NCBI GenBank assembly: GCA_033980235.1
Contig: CM067077.1
Coordinates: 2,655,972-2,719,971, forward strand
DNA from: Diadema setosum
Lineage: Eukaryota > Echinodermata > Echinoidea > Diadematoida > Diadematidae
Reading direction: 5' to 3'
Length of the DNA: 64,000 bases
Part shown: positions 34,651 through 46,559 of the stretch, piece after piece
Layout of the letters: the number at the start of each line of letters is the position of its first letter
How positions within the stretch are numbered: the first letter of the stretch is position 1
Position numbers and translations under genes: made by a program
Notes under the pieces: generated by a model
Seen by the model: only the letters and a program-made list of their open reading frames with translations
Database searches by the model: none
What the model was told of the DNA's origin: nothing

Positions 34651-36676
34651 TACTTAAGCGATATTGTGTATAAAGATAATAGATAAACTCCATATCAAAA
34701 CTGCCCATGAACTTCCACCATTTATATTTTCTTAATGAAATCCTTGACAGATTTTCAACAAAAGTGGCAGGTAGCACGATTATGGCAATGGGATCTCTAT
34801 TTGTTTATAGTAGCCACCCCCCCCCCCCTCCCGAAAAAAGGGGAGAGGGCCTCAAAGTCCCAGAACTACGGTTTTATCGAAATTCTTCTTATATTCTCTA
34901 ACCAAATAAGAATGAGCGAGGTTGGTTCTATATAGACATTGATGACAGAAGTTCAAGTTTAATGGCAGATCCAGGGATGCAGGGCACCGGCCATAAGTAG
35001 GGAGGAGGCTTCAAATTCAAGCCTCAGAGTCGCTAAACTAGTGCTATGAAGACATTAATGACTGAAATTGCATGTTTGATTACGACGGGGTGCCCGGATC
35101 GCGGGGGGGGGGGGGGTTGGGGGTGATCGGGAGAAGAGGGATTTTCTACATTTTCAGTATCTTCTTGAAAAGTATATGACAGATATTCACCAAACTTGTC
35201 AGATAGCCTCATTACGGTGATATGATCTTTATAAGTTGAAATTAGCCCCCAAGTAAACCCCCCGCCCCCGGTCGAAGGGGTGGGGGGGGGGGGGGTTGAA
35301 GCCTCAGAGTCCCTAAACTCTGGATTTTTAAATCTTCTTCTGTCGAACAAAAAAGATAAAGTGCCTTAAAGTTAGTGCCTTGAAGACATCAATGACTGAA
35401 ATCTCATGTTTGATTATAGCGGATCCAGGGTGCCCTGATTTTGAGGGGGGGGGGAGTGATGGAGAGGAGGGGGATTGTCCACATTTACTGCATCTTCTTG
35501 ATAAATCTCAAGAAGGATTTTCACCAAACTTTTGGCAGACAGCATCTTTACGGTGATGATCTTTATTACATTTTGTTACAATGAGCACCACCCCCTCCCA
35601 CCGCCGGGGGGGGGGGGGAGGAGTTGAAGCTGTCAGGTCCCTGAACTCTGGAATTTGTAATCTTCTGTCGAACCGAAGCATATAGAACTATGTTATATGA
35701 AGATACTAGTTACAAAAAAGAAAAAAAAATCAGGTTTGATTATGACTGGTCCAGGAGTGCCCTGATAAAGGGGGGGGGGGGGGGGGGGGGGGTGAGGGGA
35801 GGAGAGGGATTTTTCACATTTTCTGCATAGTCTTGTAAAATCTATGACGGATTTTTACCAAACTTGGCAGATAGTATATTTATGATGATTCGATCTTAAT
35901 TTGTTAAAATGACCCCCCCCCAACCGCTGAAGGGGGCTTGAACCTTCCGAGTCCCTAAACTCTTGATTGTTTGTTGTGTTTTTTTTTTTTTTTTACTTCT
36001 GTCGAACCCAAAAAGTTCGTGCGATAAAGACATTAATGACAGATATATCATGTTTGATTATGGTGGGTCCAGGGGTGCTCTGGTCGGGGGTAGGTGGGTG
36101 AGTGGGAAGAGGGGGATTTTCAAAATGTTCTCCATAATCTTGAAAACTCTATGACGAATTTTCACCAAACTTGGCAGATAGCATCCTTATGGTGATACGA
36201 TCTTAATTTCATAAAAAGAGCCCTCCCCCCTCCGCCGAAGATTGAGGTGGGGGATAAGGGGGGGGGGGGGGTTGAAGCCTCCCATTCGCTAAACTCTGGA
36301 TTTTTCTGATCTGTCGAACCGAAAAAAAAGAAGATAGAGCTAAGTTAGTGTTGTGAAGACTTTCATGCCTAATTATACCGGATCCAGGGGTGCCCTGATG
36401 GGGGCGGGGGGGGGGGGAAGGGGTGTTTCGGGATGGATGATGAAGAATGTATTTTCAGCATCTATGACAGATTTTCAGCAAACGTGGGAGGTAGCATCAC
36501 TAGTGTAATAGAATCTCACTAAGAGGCAACAAACCGCGGGGGGGGGGGGGGGACGGGCGTGATTGGGGTGAGACGAAGGCTCAAACCTAAGGAATTGAGA
36601 GTGAATATATAAATATCTCTCTCACCATACGTAAGAGAGATATAAAGATAGTACCGCGCTTTTTTAGTAAGTATAG

Positions 36677-37072
36677 TTAAAGGGATCGTATAGTTTTGGT
36701 TAAAACCTAATTTTAGATTTCTAACATTTTTTGGTGAGATATTGAGAAACCTCTTATGAAATATGAAAGAGCATGTATGTTCTATGGAGAATTCGACATT
36801 TATTTGATGAAAATTGGTTTTCAAATAGCTGAGATATCCAAAAAAAAAAAGAGCGATTCTGATAAAGTGTGGGACCAACACTTTATTACGATCGCTTTGT
36901 TTTACTTTGTTTATGGATGTTTCATTTATTCCAAACCCGATTTTCATCAAATAAACTTTGAATTCCTCTTAAAATAGTTTGCTCTGTACTATATCATAAG
37001 TGTTTTCTCGGTATCTCGCAAAAAGTTAAAAGCCCAATTCTCATCTCCATCAATACTGTACGATCCCTTTAA
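36677..37072. mobile_element. Palindromic MITE with TTAA ends (copy 2, nested in FB2)
   Basis: Same family as 15357-15744: TTAAAGGGATCGTATAGTTT at the left, GTACGATCCCTTTAA at the right, and the centre GTGTGGGACCAACAC. It sits in the loop of FB2, so it either hopped into the element or was carried along with it. Confidence 0.8.
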
Positions 37073-37684
37073 TGCATGGAGTAGGTTCACTAAGGGATGC
37101 CCAAAAAGGGGAGGGGGTATAAAGGAGGCTTAATTTTCACATTTTCGTCTTTTTCTTGAAAACTCAAGACGCATCCCTCGGGTAATAAATTCCTTTCCAG
37201 CTTAAAAAAAAAAGCCTATACAAAAGTGAGGGAGCTAATAGAGTGCTGTTATAGTAAATTCATGGATTAATTTCAAGGGCGGGGGAAGCGGATTTTTGAG
37301 GTAATTATTCAGCTTCTTCTCGAAACCCTTAGATATTTGCCAAGCTTGGCACGTAGCGTACCATATTTATCTGGTGATATGACCTCAGTTTGTTTAAATG
37401 AACACTGCCCCAACCCATAAGAAGGGAGGAGATGGAACTCCCCCTCCCAACCATCTCCGCCCCTTGAACAAGACGAGGGGAGTGGGGTCGCGTGGAATTC
37501 AGAATTTTCTGGAAAATCCTACATATATGAAAATAGGAATACATACTTGAAGAAATTTTCTTCGTAGCACTATACACTAAGCTCTATCTTTTTCCGTTTT
37601 GACAGAAGAAGATAAAAATTCCAGAGTTTAGGGACTGTGAGGCTTCAACCCCGCCCCCCCCCCCCCCTTCGGCCCCTCGGCGGT

Positions 37685-37693
37685 GTGTGTGTG

Positions 37694-37722
<29 letters not shown>
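37685..37722. repeat. (GT)n microsatellite in FB2 right arm
   Basis: GTGTGTGTGTGTGTCTGTGTG and further GT units follow a CGGCGGTG; a related TGTGTGTG run lies at 38049. They replace part of the G-rich block of the ~320-bp unit. Confidence 0.9.
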
Positions 37723-37724
<2 letters not shown>

Positions 37725-39019
37725 GTTTAGTATGGGAGGGGGCTCATTTGAACAAATTAAGAGCATATCACCATAAAGATGCAATTTGCCAAGTTTGGTG
37801 AAAATCGGTCGTAGATACTTCAAGAAGATGTTGAAAATGTGGAAAATACCTCTCCTTGCCCTTACCCCCCCCCCCCCTCGATCTGGAGACCCCTTGATCC
37901 GCCATAACCAAACATGAAATTTCATTCATTAACGCTGTGTCTTCATAGCACTAACTTAGCTCTATCTTTTTCGGATTGACAGAAGAAAATATTTTTAATA
38001 TCAGAATTTATGGACGCTGAAGCTTCAACCCCCCCCCCCCCTCGGCGGTGTGTGTGTGTGTGGGGGGGGGGGGGGCTCATTTGAACAAATCGTCTGTTGA
38101 GAATGAGAAGGGCGTTAAGTTATCTTGAACACTCTGGGTTTTGTGACAACTTAAGGCCCTTATCATTCTCAACCGACGAAATTAAGATCATAATTATTAC
38201 CATAAACATGCTATCTGTAAAGTTTGGTGAAAATCCCTCGTAGCTATTTCAGGGAGATGCTAAAAATGTGGAATATCCCCTCCACCCCGATCTGGGCACC
38301 CCTTGATCCACCTTAATGATACATGACATCTCATTCATAAATGTATTCATTGCACTAACTTAGCTCTATCTTTTTCGGTTTGACAAAAGAAGATTTTTTT
38401 TTTTTAATCAGGATTTTAGGGACGCTGAGGCTTTAACACCCCCCCCCCCCCCCATTTTCGGCGATGTGGGGCTCATTCTAACAAATCAAGATCATGTTAT
38501 TACCATAAATGTGACTGTATCTGCCAAGTTGGGTAAAAATCCTTCCTAGATTTTTCGAGAATATGCTAAAAAAGTGGAAAATCTCCTTCCTCTCACCCCC
38601 CCCCCCCCCCGATCAGGGCACCCCTGGGTCCGCCATAATCAAACATGAAATTTCAGTCATTTATGTCTTTATAGCACTAACTTAACTCTATCTCTTTCGG
38701 TTCGACATATGAAGAAAAAAACATTAAGCGTTTAGGGACTCTGAGGCTTCAACTCTTTCCTCCCACCTCCTTGGTGGTGGTGGTGGTGGCGGGGGGGGGG
38801 TCATTTTTAACAAATTACGATCATATGTTATATGCCAAATCAGGTGAAATTTTCTTGTGGGGTGTACAAGAAAATGCCGAAAATGTAACAAAAAAAAAAA
38901 GAGAAAAAGATTGTCGCTAAGACAGGTGGTAAAGATGATAATGGTTCATGCGCAGCTTTGATTGAGAGTTTCTCTTCCATCTACGAGTATATATAATATA
39001 GGTAAAATGAATGGTTTGC

Positions 39020-39194
39020 CCGGAAGGCTTCTGCACTTTCCCCGGCAAAACTGAACATTTGCACATTTCCCGGAGTCACGTTTGCACATTTCCCGTTGAT
39101 GAAATTTAGAGATTTGCACATTTCCCGGCGTTTGCACCTTTCCCGGCGAGACGTTTGCACATTTCCCGGCGTTTGCACATTTCCCGGCTCCACA
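39020..39194 (-). repeat. FB2 right outer array, inverted
   Basis: About eight degenerate units of the reverse complement (GTTTGCACATTTCCCGGC), ending CCCGGCTCCACA. Confidence 0.95.
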
Positions 39195-39199
39195 CACCG

Positions 39200-39353
39200 T
39201 CCGCACAGGCCTCCCCCAGCTCTGAAAGACAGAAGGAGTGTACTGGCAAAAGATGCCTACAACCTGCGCAAAGAGAAGCACGTCTCTACGAAAATTTCAG
39301 TTGTCGGTTCTAATGTGCTGCTGCATTGGAAGGAAAAACGTAGCAACAGATGA
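39200..39353 (+). pseudogene. LINE ORF1 relic, continuation beyond FB2
   Basis: Reads PPALKDRRSVLAKDAYNLRK then STKISVVGSNVLLHW, the C-terminal part typical of LINE ORF1 proteins (a DLP-x4-RR-x-L-A-like motif). Relative to the fragment that ends at 34426, the frame differs by one base within a C-run near 39213. The two halves are therefore one ORF1 cut by FB2 that had also acquired a small frameshift. Confidence 0.6.
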
Positions 39354-39361
39354 AACATATA

Positions 39362-39365
39362 TTGT

Positions 39366-39397
<32 letters not shown>

Positions 39398-39430
39398 CTA
39401 CTACTACTACTACTATTATTATCATTATTT
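39362..39430. repeat. (ATT)n and (ACT)n microsatellite
   Basis: TTATTATTATT changes into ACTACTACTACT and back to ATTATTATC, directly after the LINE fragment. Confidence 0.95.
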
Positions 39431-39960
39431 CAAGATTGTCCTTTTGCTCACGTGAATCCTTTTCTCTTCTGATCTAATATACCATCAGATACCTTTCAGT
39501 TAGTGCAGGTCATGATTCACCTACAGTGCGTGCCAGCATTCTTACTTTGTAACCTCATTTCCATTAAGTGTATCACCGTTAATGATTGTTATTGCTTCTG
39601 CGACAATTGAAGTCTTTCAACTCTCGAATGTCATGTATCCCTTTGGACTATCACCGGGTGATCTCAAATTACTATCCGTTACATCGTCAAGCTGATACAG
39701 TTGATTCCTTTTTAAATTAACCGGCATGTTTTCCTGTGTGTTGACGTATAGTTACGGCCTTTCCAATGGTACAGAGTAAAGCTTATTAGTCACCTCAGAA
39801 TGCCTTCAAGGTTTTCACCTATTTAGATTATGTCAACTTCGTTTCTGGAATAGGAGGCTTGAATCCTCTCCTCATGTCTGCATTTTCGTAGCTTTATTCC
39901 AGCCGAATCCCATTTTGTATTAGTAAAAAATTCCATTTTTTTTTTGCAACTAGCATGACT

Positions 39961-40341
39961 TAAAGGCATAATTTATCATTTTTAGATGAAACAATAAACC
40001 CAGCATTAATGCTTTAAAACAGTTTTAAAATGTGAGTTCAAAGATAGATATAACCACTGTAAAAATTTGTATTAGAAATTGATGTTAAGTACTGCTAAAT
40101 ATACAAGATATGAAAAAAAAAGTTATAATAAAAAAAAAGTTTTTAGATCAAACCGTCTACAAACAGTACAGTTATGGTTTATTGAAAGAAATACAGATAT
40201 CTCTTTATGATTCAGGCTTTATTGGGAAAATTTTATATGATAGGATGTTTTGTGGTACAACAGACCTATACGTATGCATTAAATGTTATATTTTGAAAAT
40301 CTTTAATATCACTATTCCCAAAGGTAAACATGACCTCTAAG
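39961..40341 (+). mobile_element. MITE, TTAAAGGCATAA family (fullest copy)
   Basis: Left end TTAAAGGCATAATTTATC, right end CCAAAGGTAAACATGACCTCTAA. It is homologous throughout to 28260-28606 and, reversed, to 13865-14062. Ends sharing TTAAAGG suggest a TTAA-type MITE. Confidence 0.75.
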
Positions 40342-41099
40342 TGACACCTGTACTGTGGCTAAAGAGTAGGGTGGGTGGCCGTAGAAAACCGCCAAACTTG
40401 GTTAAATATTAAAGGTATGTTTGTTAGGAGTCTTTTCTTGATTGCGTACTTCTATACAGTGCTATGTTCAAAGTTAGAGCCATTTTTTTTTGTACATAAT
40501 TTTTTATCTACTTTTCTTTGCGAATGCGTTTGAATTAATTCTTATCTTTTTAACTTCTTGATAATTATGCCTACCATAATTTATTTTTCATGCATGCACC
40601 CCAGGTCTTCTCACTCGACAATTATGCTAAACAACATGTCTGCAAACTCTTGTAGCAAAATGTTATATGTCGTTGATATACATGTTCCCTGATTGCAATT
40701 TTCTGCACACCTATAACTTGGCTTCGAAAAAAAACTCACGCTGAATTTTGATTTCAAAATAAGCTTTAAGTCCTCGTTTACGCTTGCAATGTTTAGACAA
40801 ATCTATCCACCTGCTCTTGTTACTACAGTGTTATGCCACATTTTGGCTTGTGCATCTCTCCGTACTCCACGTCTTTCTGTGTTTATGACGCAGATTACTC
40901 ATGACGCTTCTTTCTCACCTGTGTGTTACTAGCCCGCTGCCCGAGCGGTATTCCCCCCCCCCCCCAATTATTATTAACAATAAACCGTCCTCTGTAGCTC
41001 AATATCAGAAAGGGCTCGTAGATCGCAGAGAGGCAACACCAAGTCGACACCGTGGGGTAGCAATTTGTGGGGTGTCAACGATTCTCACGCCGCCCCGCC
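40342..41099. other. No gene recognised; becomes CpG-rich at the right
   Basis: AT-rich until about 40920, then GC-richer (CGTGGGGTAGC, CACGCCGCCCCGCCC) up to the FB4 insertion. A matching CpG-rich stretch follows FB4, so FB4 seems to have landed in a CpG island. Confidence 0.4.
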
Positions 41100-41105
41100 C
41101 GCGCG

Positions 41106-42424
41106 TATGGCAAGCCTTTTTTACATGTAAAGTTAATTTCTGATATCACAAATTCCACTTTGTGATATCAAAAAATCAAATTTTTGATATCAAGAATTCA
41201 ATTTGTGATATCAAGAATTAAATTTGTGATATCACAAATTCCCGTAAGTGTAGCACATGGACTTAATTTGTGATATCAAAAAATAGAATTTGTGATATCA
41301 CAAAATCCATTTTTGATATCACAAATTCAATTTGTGATATCAGAAATTCGAATTTGTGATATCTAAAATTCAATTTGAGATATCACTAAGTGAATTTGTG
41401 ATATCAGAAATTCCAATTAGTGATATCAAAAATAGGTTTCACGTGAAAAACCAATGGTAATTCGTGATATCACAAAATGATTTTTTTATATTACAAATTC
41501 GAATTTGTGATATCACGAAATAAATTTGTGATATCACTAATTTGAATATGTGATATCAAGAATGTTTATTTGTGATATCATAAATGCGAATTTCTGATAT
41601 CACAAATTCCATTTTGTGATATCACGAATTGAATTATTGGTATCACAAAATCGAATTTGTGATATCAGTAATTCACAGGGAATTCGAGCGTTAGTTTTGC
41701 GCTGAAATTCAACTGTGAATTCGACCGTTAGTTGAGCGCAGAAATACATAGGGATTTCGAGCGTTAGTTCAGTGCAGTAAATTCCTGTGAATTCGAGCGT
41801 TAGTTGAGCGCAGAAATGCTCGAATTCCCTGTGTATTTCTGCGCTCAACTAACGCTCGAATTCACAGTTGAATTTCAGCGCAAAACTAATGCTCGGGAAT
41901 TCACTTTGTATTTCTGCGCTCAACTAACGCTCGAATTCACAGTTGAATTTCAGCGCAAAACTAATGCTCGAATTCCCTGTGTATTTCTGCGCTCAACTAA
42001 AGCTCAAATTCCCGTTGGTTTTCTGCACTGAACTAAAGCTCGAATTCCCTGTGTATTTCTGCCCTCAACTAACGCTAGAATTTACGGTTGAATTTCAGCG
42101 CAAAACTAATGCTCGAAATCAAATGATTTCTTTGTAAATTAATGATATCACAAATTGGAATTAGTGATATCACAAAATGTATTTCTTGATATCAAGAATG
42201 TGAATTCGTGATATCTCGAATTGTATTCATGATATCACGAATTGAATTTGTGATATCACTAATTCGATTTCGTGATATCAAAAATTGGTTTTACATGATA
42301 AACCAATGGGTATTTGTGATATCAAAAATTGAATTTGTGATATCAGAAAGTCGAATTTTTGATATCACGAAAGGGAATTCGTGATATCAGAAAATCTTTT
42401 TAAAAAGTAATATGGCTTGCCATA
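41106..42424. mobile_element. FB4: nested palindromic element of GATATC units
   Basis: Ends TATGGCAAGCC and GGCTTGCCATA, with CGCGCG directly outside both (low complexity, so only weak evidence of duplication; TA is an alternative). The outer arms (41140-41670 and 42120-42400) are repeats of about 20-33 bp containing TTTGTGATATCA. The core (41675-42115) is itself an inverted array of ~36-bp units (TTTCTGCGCTCAACTAACGC), switching orientation near 41820. No gene. Confidence 0.8.
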
Positions 42425-44044
42425 CGCGCGCGGTGCGATAGGCTATAATGCGGTATACGAGAGGGCGACATAGGATAGGACCATAGAGATGTATACTAAT
42501 AATATACTAGAGCGCGGACTGCGTGTGGCGCGTACGCAGTGCTCGTGTGCCGAGTTGAAAAGGCCGCGCGCCATCTTTGTCCGGGCAAAAACAAATACCG
42601 CGTCCGGGCAGCGCAGTAGTGGTGGACACGTAAACAAGTACACAAGCGCTCACGCATATAATGCATATAGGCCCTACTTGTCTTTCAGCAAGAAGATGAG
42701 GGCGTCGGAGATGAGAGAAGGAAACAACTCAAAAATTGAAGTTGCTCAGCAATCTCTTATGAGTGGTAAAGAAAATGAAAATTAAACAAAGTTTTACCTT
42801 ATTCTCCACGAGGTAATACTTTCAAGCCGACCGAACACGACCATGGTCCATGCAATATAAAGGGTTCTCTCGGTCGATCTCCAGACAGCCGGGTGCCCCT
42901 TGTGATATGATAATTACCGCAATTACATTAAATTGTCCTATAAGCTGCGTCAATCTTTGTATTTTTTTTTTTTGCAATTATATATTTTCTGTATGAGGGG
43001 ACTGCATTCTATAGTCCTGACATCTGTGTATACCAGTGTTTCATTGTATGTCTATTTTTTTTGTTGTTGTTGGTGGAAATGAAATAAATCATTTCTATAA
43101 GTACGCGTAGGCATATTGGTTCCATGACATAATGTCCAAGCTCGAAATGCTAATGCTGAAGCTTACATAAACAAAAACCCAAATCATAACACCTAGGCCT
43201 AACCCTAATCCTAATCCTCACCCTGGGGCTGCCTTGAACCAAAAGCCCAATCATACCCATGATGCTATATAACTCTATTTTCAGAAAGATATCAATGCCG
43301 GAGCATAATATGTCCTGTCACCAGGCATGTTTACGTATTCTATCTTTTCTCACACTACCATCATAGTCAAATTAACTGCTGTATAGCAAAGGGTGGAGGA
43401 ACGATTTTTTATTTATTTATTGTTTGTTTGTTTCTTTGTTTGTTTGTTTGTTTGTTGTTGTTTTTTTTTTTTTTTTTTTTTGGGGGGGGGGGGGGGTCAA
43501 GGGCCAAATAGGGTACTTAGATAAGAGCACTTTTGGAGTTTTTTTTTTTTTTGGAAAGGGCGCAATTAATGCCCCCCCCCCTCCCGTTCCGCCGACCTTG
43601 CATATAGTTATGTACTGTATTAGCTATCTAGTATAGCACTAGATCGAGAATGGCTGAGGGAGGTCGGATTGCCCCCTGATGAATTTTGCAAGACCTTTTC
43701 TTTTCTTTTTCTTTTTTTTTGTCTTGAATCAATCTGTTTAACACACACTATAAATGTCATTTTAGTTACTTGTGAAAGGAAACTCCGCTCCCCTTCTTTT
43801 CACCTGTTTCTACATCAAAAGGCAACACATATTTTGCAACATAGATCTATGCTACTTGAAGTAGAATTTGCAAATTTAAGAACACTTTCAATTTCCAAAC
43901 TCCGATGGAGACTTTGGCATAGATGCTAGCCTACTGCCGTTGCATCCCGTCGTCGATCTCCCTGCATGCTCCACTAGCACTACACGTTATCGTTACGGTC
44001 GCTAGTCGAAATTTGCCCGGACCAAAATGGCGAACGCCTCCTTC
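42425..44044. other. CpG-rich stretch, then AT-rich sequence; no firm gene
   Basis: 42425-42650 is CpG-rich. An open frame of 98 codons at 42489-42785 (plus strand) begins in it and ends KMRASEMREGNNSKIEVAQQ. I do not recognise it, and composition alone could explain it. 43440-43575 has poly-T and poly-G tracts. Confidence 0.35.
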
Positions 44045-44046
44045 TA

Positions 44047-44513
44047 GGGCTCACACCCATAAATATTTCCCCATAGGGACGTGTGTTAAAAATCAAATTT
44101 CAAAAAATTCTGTAAAATAGCTGGGAGAAATGAGGTGTTTCAGCTTCACTAACCTGGATAAGTTAGATGTACCCTTTCATCCATCAAATTCTCAGGTTGG
44201 ATAGTTCAGTTCAAATTCTGTTCAGGGGTCCGAAAAGCCAGACTACGAGTTCTTGTCACTCAAAAAGTCACCCATTTTCCGTACACGTACCCAATGAAAT
44301 ATAGTCCCCTCAAATTCCACCAGAAAAGCTTTCATCTTCTAACCAAAATGCAATTTGTAGAGGAATTCATACTCAATACCTACAGCTATTCATTTTTTTG
44401 CCAAACTACATCATTGATTTTTAATTAATTTTTTTCTTCATTTATTTTGGTATCTTTGGTACGAATTTGTGAAGGGGCCTGGGGCATTCCCTTGTATTTA
44501 CGGGTGTGAGCCC
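44047..44513. mobile_element. 467-bp MITE with TA target (copy 1)
   Basis: Inverted ends GGGCTCACACCCATAAATA and TATTTACGGGTGTGAGCCC, flanked by TA on both sides as in Tc1/mariner-type insertions. No coding frame. Copy 2 at 45771-46242 is almost identical. Confidence 0.85.
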
Positions 44514-45765
44514 TATAGTGAAGGTCATATTTCTCATTTGACTCTTAAACATTATAAATGTGTTTTTGATGATATTTGCACCTACATCATATGGGAAATT
44601 ACACATTCTAGGGTTATAAAGCTTCTCAAAGGGACACTTTTGAAACTCACACCCTTTGAGGTTTTTTTAAAAAATAAAAATGTAGTGTTGATCAGTTCTT
44701 CATAAGATGAATACCTAGATGCAGGCAGTAATCTTTGATTATGGGGGTGTCATCATCACATTATTGCCTACAAAATACTTGAAAAGACTTTGTTTTGTCA
44801 AACAGACTAACTTTATGAATTTTGACATGTTCCAGTGGTAGTCAAACAAAGAAATACATTAAAATAACACAGTCATTCAAAGTTGTGTGATACTGATGAC
44901 TGCTATGTACAAAGATCTATCTATACCACAACAACAAAACAACATAATAAGAAAACTAATTATAGCCAAACAGAGTTGGGGGGGGGGGGGGTAGAGGAGA
45001 GAGAGAGAGAGGGGGGGGGGGGGGGGTAGGAAGGGGAAGGGGGAGGGAGGAAGAGATCTGACACTATACATCAACATAAACCAGCAGATTTTGTATGGGA
45101 TGAATACTTCCCATAGACTTGTGTGCATTGCATGCACCCTCTATAGTGAAGGTCATATTTCTCATTTGACTCTTAAACATTATAAATGTGTTTTTGATGA
45201 TATTTGCACCTACATCATATGGGAAATTACACATTCTAGGGTTATAAAGCTTCTCAAAGGGACACTTTTGAAACTCACACCCTTTGAGGTTTTTTTAAAA
45301 AATAAAAATGTAGTGTTGATCAGTTCTTCATAAGATGAATACCTAGATGCAGGCAGTAATCTTTGATTATGGGGGTGTCATCATCACATTATTGCCTACA
45401 AAATACTTGAAAAGACTTTGTTTTGTCAAACAGACTAACTTTATGAATTTTGACATGTTCCAGTGGTAGTCAAACAAAGAAATACATTAAAATAACACAG
45501 TCATTCAAAGTTGTGTGATACTGATGACTGCTATGTACAAAGATCTATCTATACCACAACAACACAACAACATAATAAGAAAACAAATTATAGCCAAACA
45601 GAGTTGGGGGGGGGGGGGGTAGAGGAGAGAGAGAGAGAGAGAGGGGGGGGGTAGGAAGGGGAAGGGGGAGGGAGGAAGAGATCTGACACTATACATCAAC
45701 ATAAACCAGCAGATTTTGTATGGGATGAATACTTCCCATAGACTTGTGTGCATTGCATGCACCCT
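44514..45765. repeat. Tandem duplication of a ~626-bp unit between two MITE copies
   Basis: The unit beginning CTATAGTGAAGGTCATATTT at 44513 recurs at 45141 with very few differences, mainly in the length of G and GA runs near 44980-45025 and 45605-45650. A third CTCTATA junction at 45766 leads into MITE copy 2. Confidence 0.9.
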
Positions 45766-45770
45766 CTATA

Positions 45771-46242
45771 GGGCTCACACCCATAAATATTTCCCCATAG
45801 GGACGTGTGTTAAAAATCAAATTTCAAAAAATTCTGTAAAATAGCTGGGAGAAATGAGGTGTTTCAGCTTCACTAACCTGGATAAGTTAGATGTACCCTT
45901 TCATCCATCAAATTCTCAGGGTGGATAATCCAGTTCAAATTCTGTTCAGGGGTCCGAAAAGCCAGACTACGAGTTCTTGTCACTCAAAAAGTCACCCATT
46001 TTCCGTACACGTACACAATGAAATAATTATAGTCCCCTCAAATTCCACCAGAAAAGCTTTTATCTTCTAACCAAAAAGCAATTTGTAGAGGAATTCATAC
46101 TCAATATCTACAGCTATTCAGTTTTTTTGCCAAACTACATCATTGATTTTTAATAATTTCTTTTCTTCATTTATTTTGGTATCTTTGGTACGAATTTGTG
46201 AAGGGGCCTGGGGCATTCCCTTGTATTTACGGGTGTGAGCCC
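45771..46242. mobile_element. 472-bp MITE with TA target (copy 2)
   Basis: Same ends and interior as 44047-44513, again flanked by TA. Differences are a handful of substitutions and an AATT insertion near 46024. Confidence 0.85.
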
Positions 46243-46559
46243 TATATGGGACACACACAAAAGAAGAACAAGAGCCTTGTCCAGTGTGTTACACGAAATT
46301 TTCCTTTATGTACTGCCTGTCCCTTGACATCTTGTATTTGTCCTTCACTAAAGATTCACTGCGCATTACAGTTATTACCAACCGCAAGGTCACTACCATA
46401 ATGTGAACGCCGTGTGTTATGAATATACTGTGCTTACCGACTGAATGTTATTCCTGAAACTCGTTTCTAAGAGGCCTACGGTGTTCTAAGTCATGAACAT
46501 GTATTTCCGGTAATCAAGTTATTATTCAACTTGTGTTCGTTCACCTTTGATAACGGATG

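Larger units (their letters stand above)
34427..39194. mobile_element. FB2: 4.8-kb fold-back element
   Basis: Ends are TGTGGAGCCGGG and CCCGGCTCCACA, with the 5-bp duplication CACCG at 34422-34426 and 39195-39199. Each end opens into an 18-bp tandem array (GCCGGGAAATGTGCAAAC). Inside it, inverted arms are made of ~320-bp units: about five or six on the left (to about 36640) and three or four reversed on the right (from about 37580). Each unit carries TGTTTGATTATGG, GGATCCAGGGGTGCCCTGAT, poly-G and TTCACCAAACTTGGCAGATAG. The loop holds a TTAA MITE. No coding capacity. It is inserted in a LINE ORF1 relic. Confidence 0.9.

Noticed and set aside
41680..42120. Repetitive open frames with CAQLTLEFTVEFQRKTNA-like repeats
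   Set aside because: The frames run through a short inverted repeat array on both strands and change frame freely; no start or codon pattern supports a protein.
44877..45762. Pro/Ser/Leu-rich frames
   Set aside because: They run through G and GA tracts of the 626-bp tandem unit.
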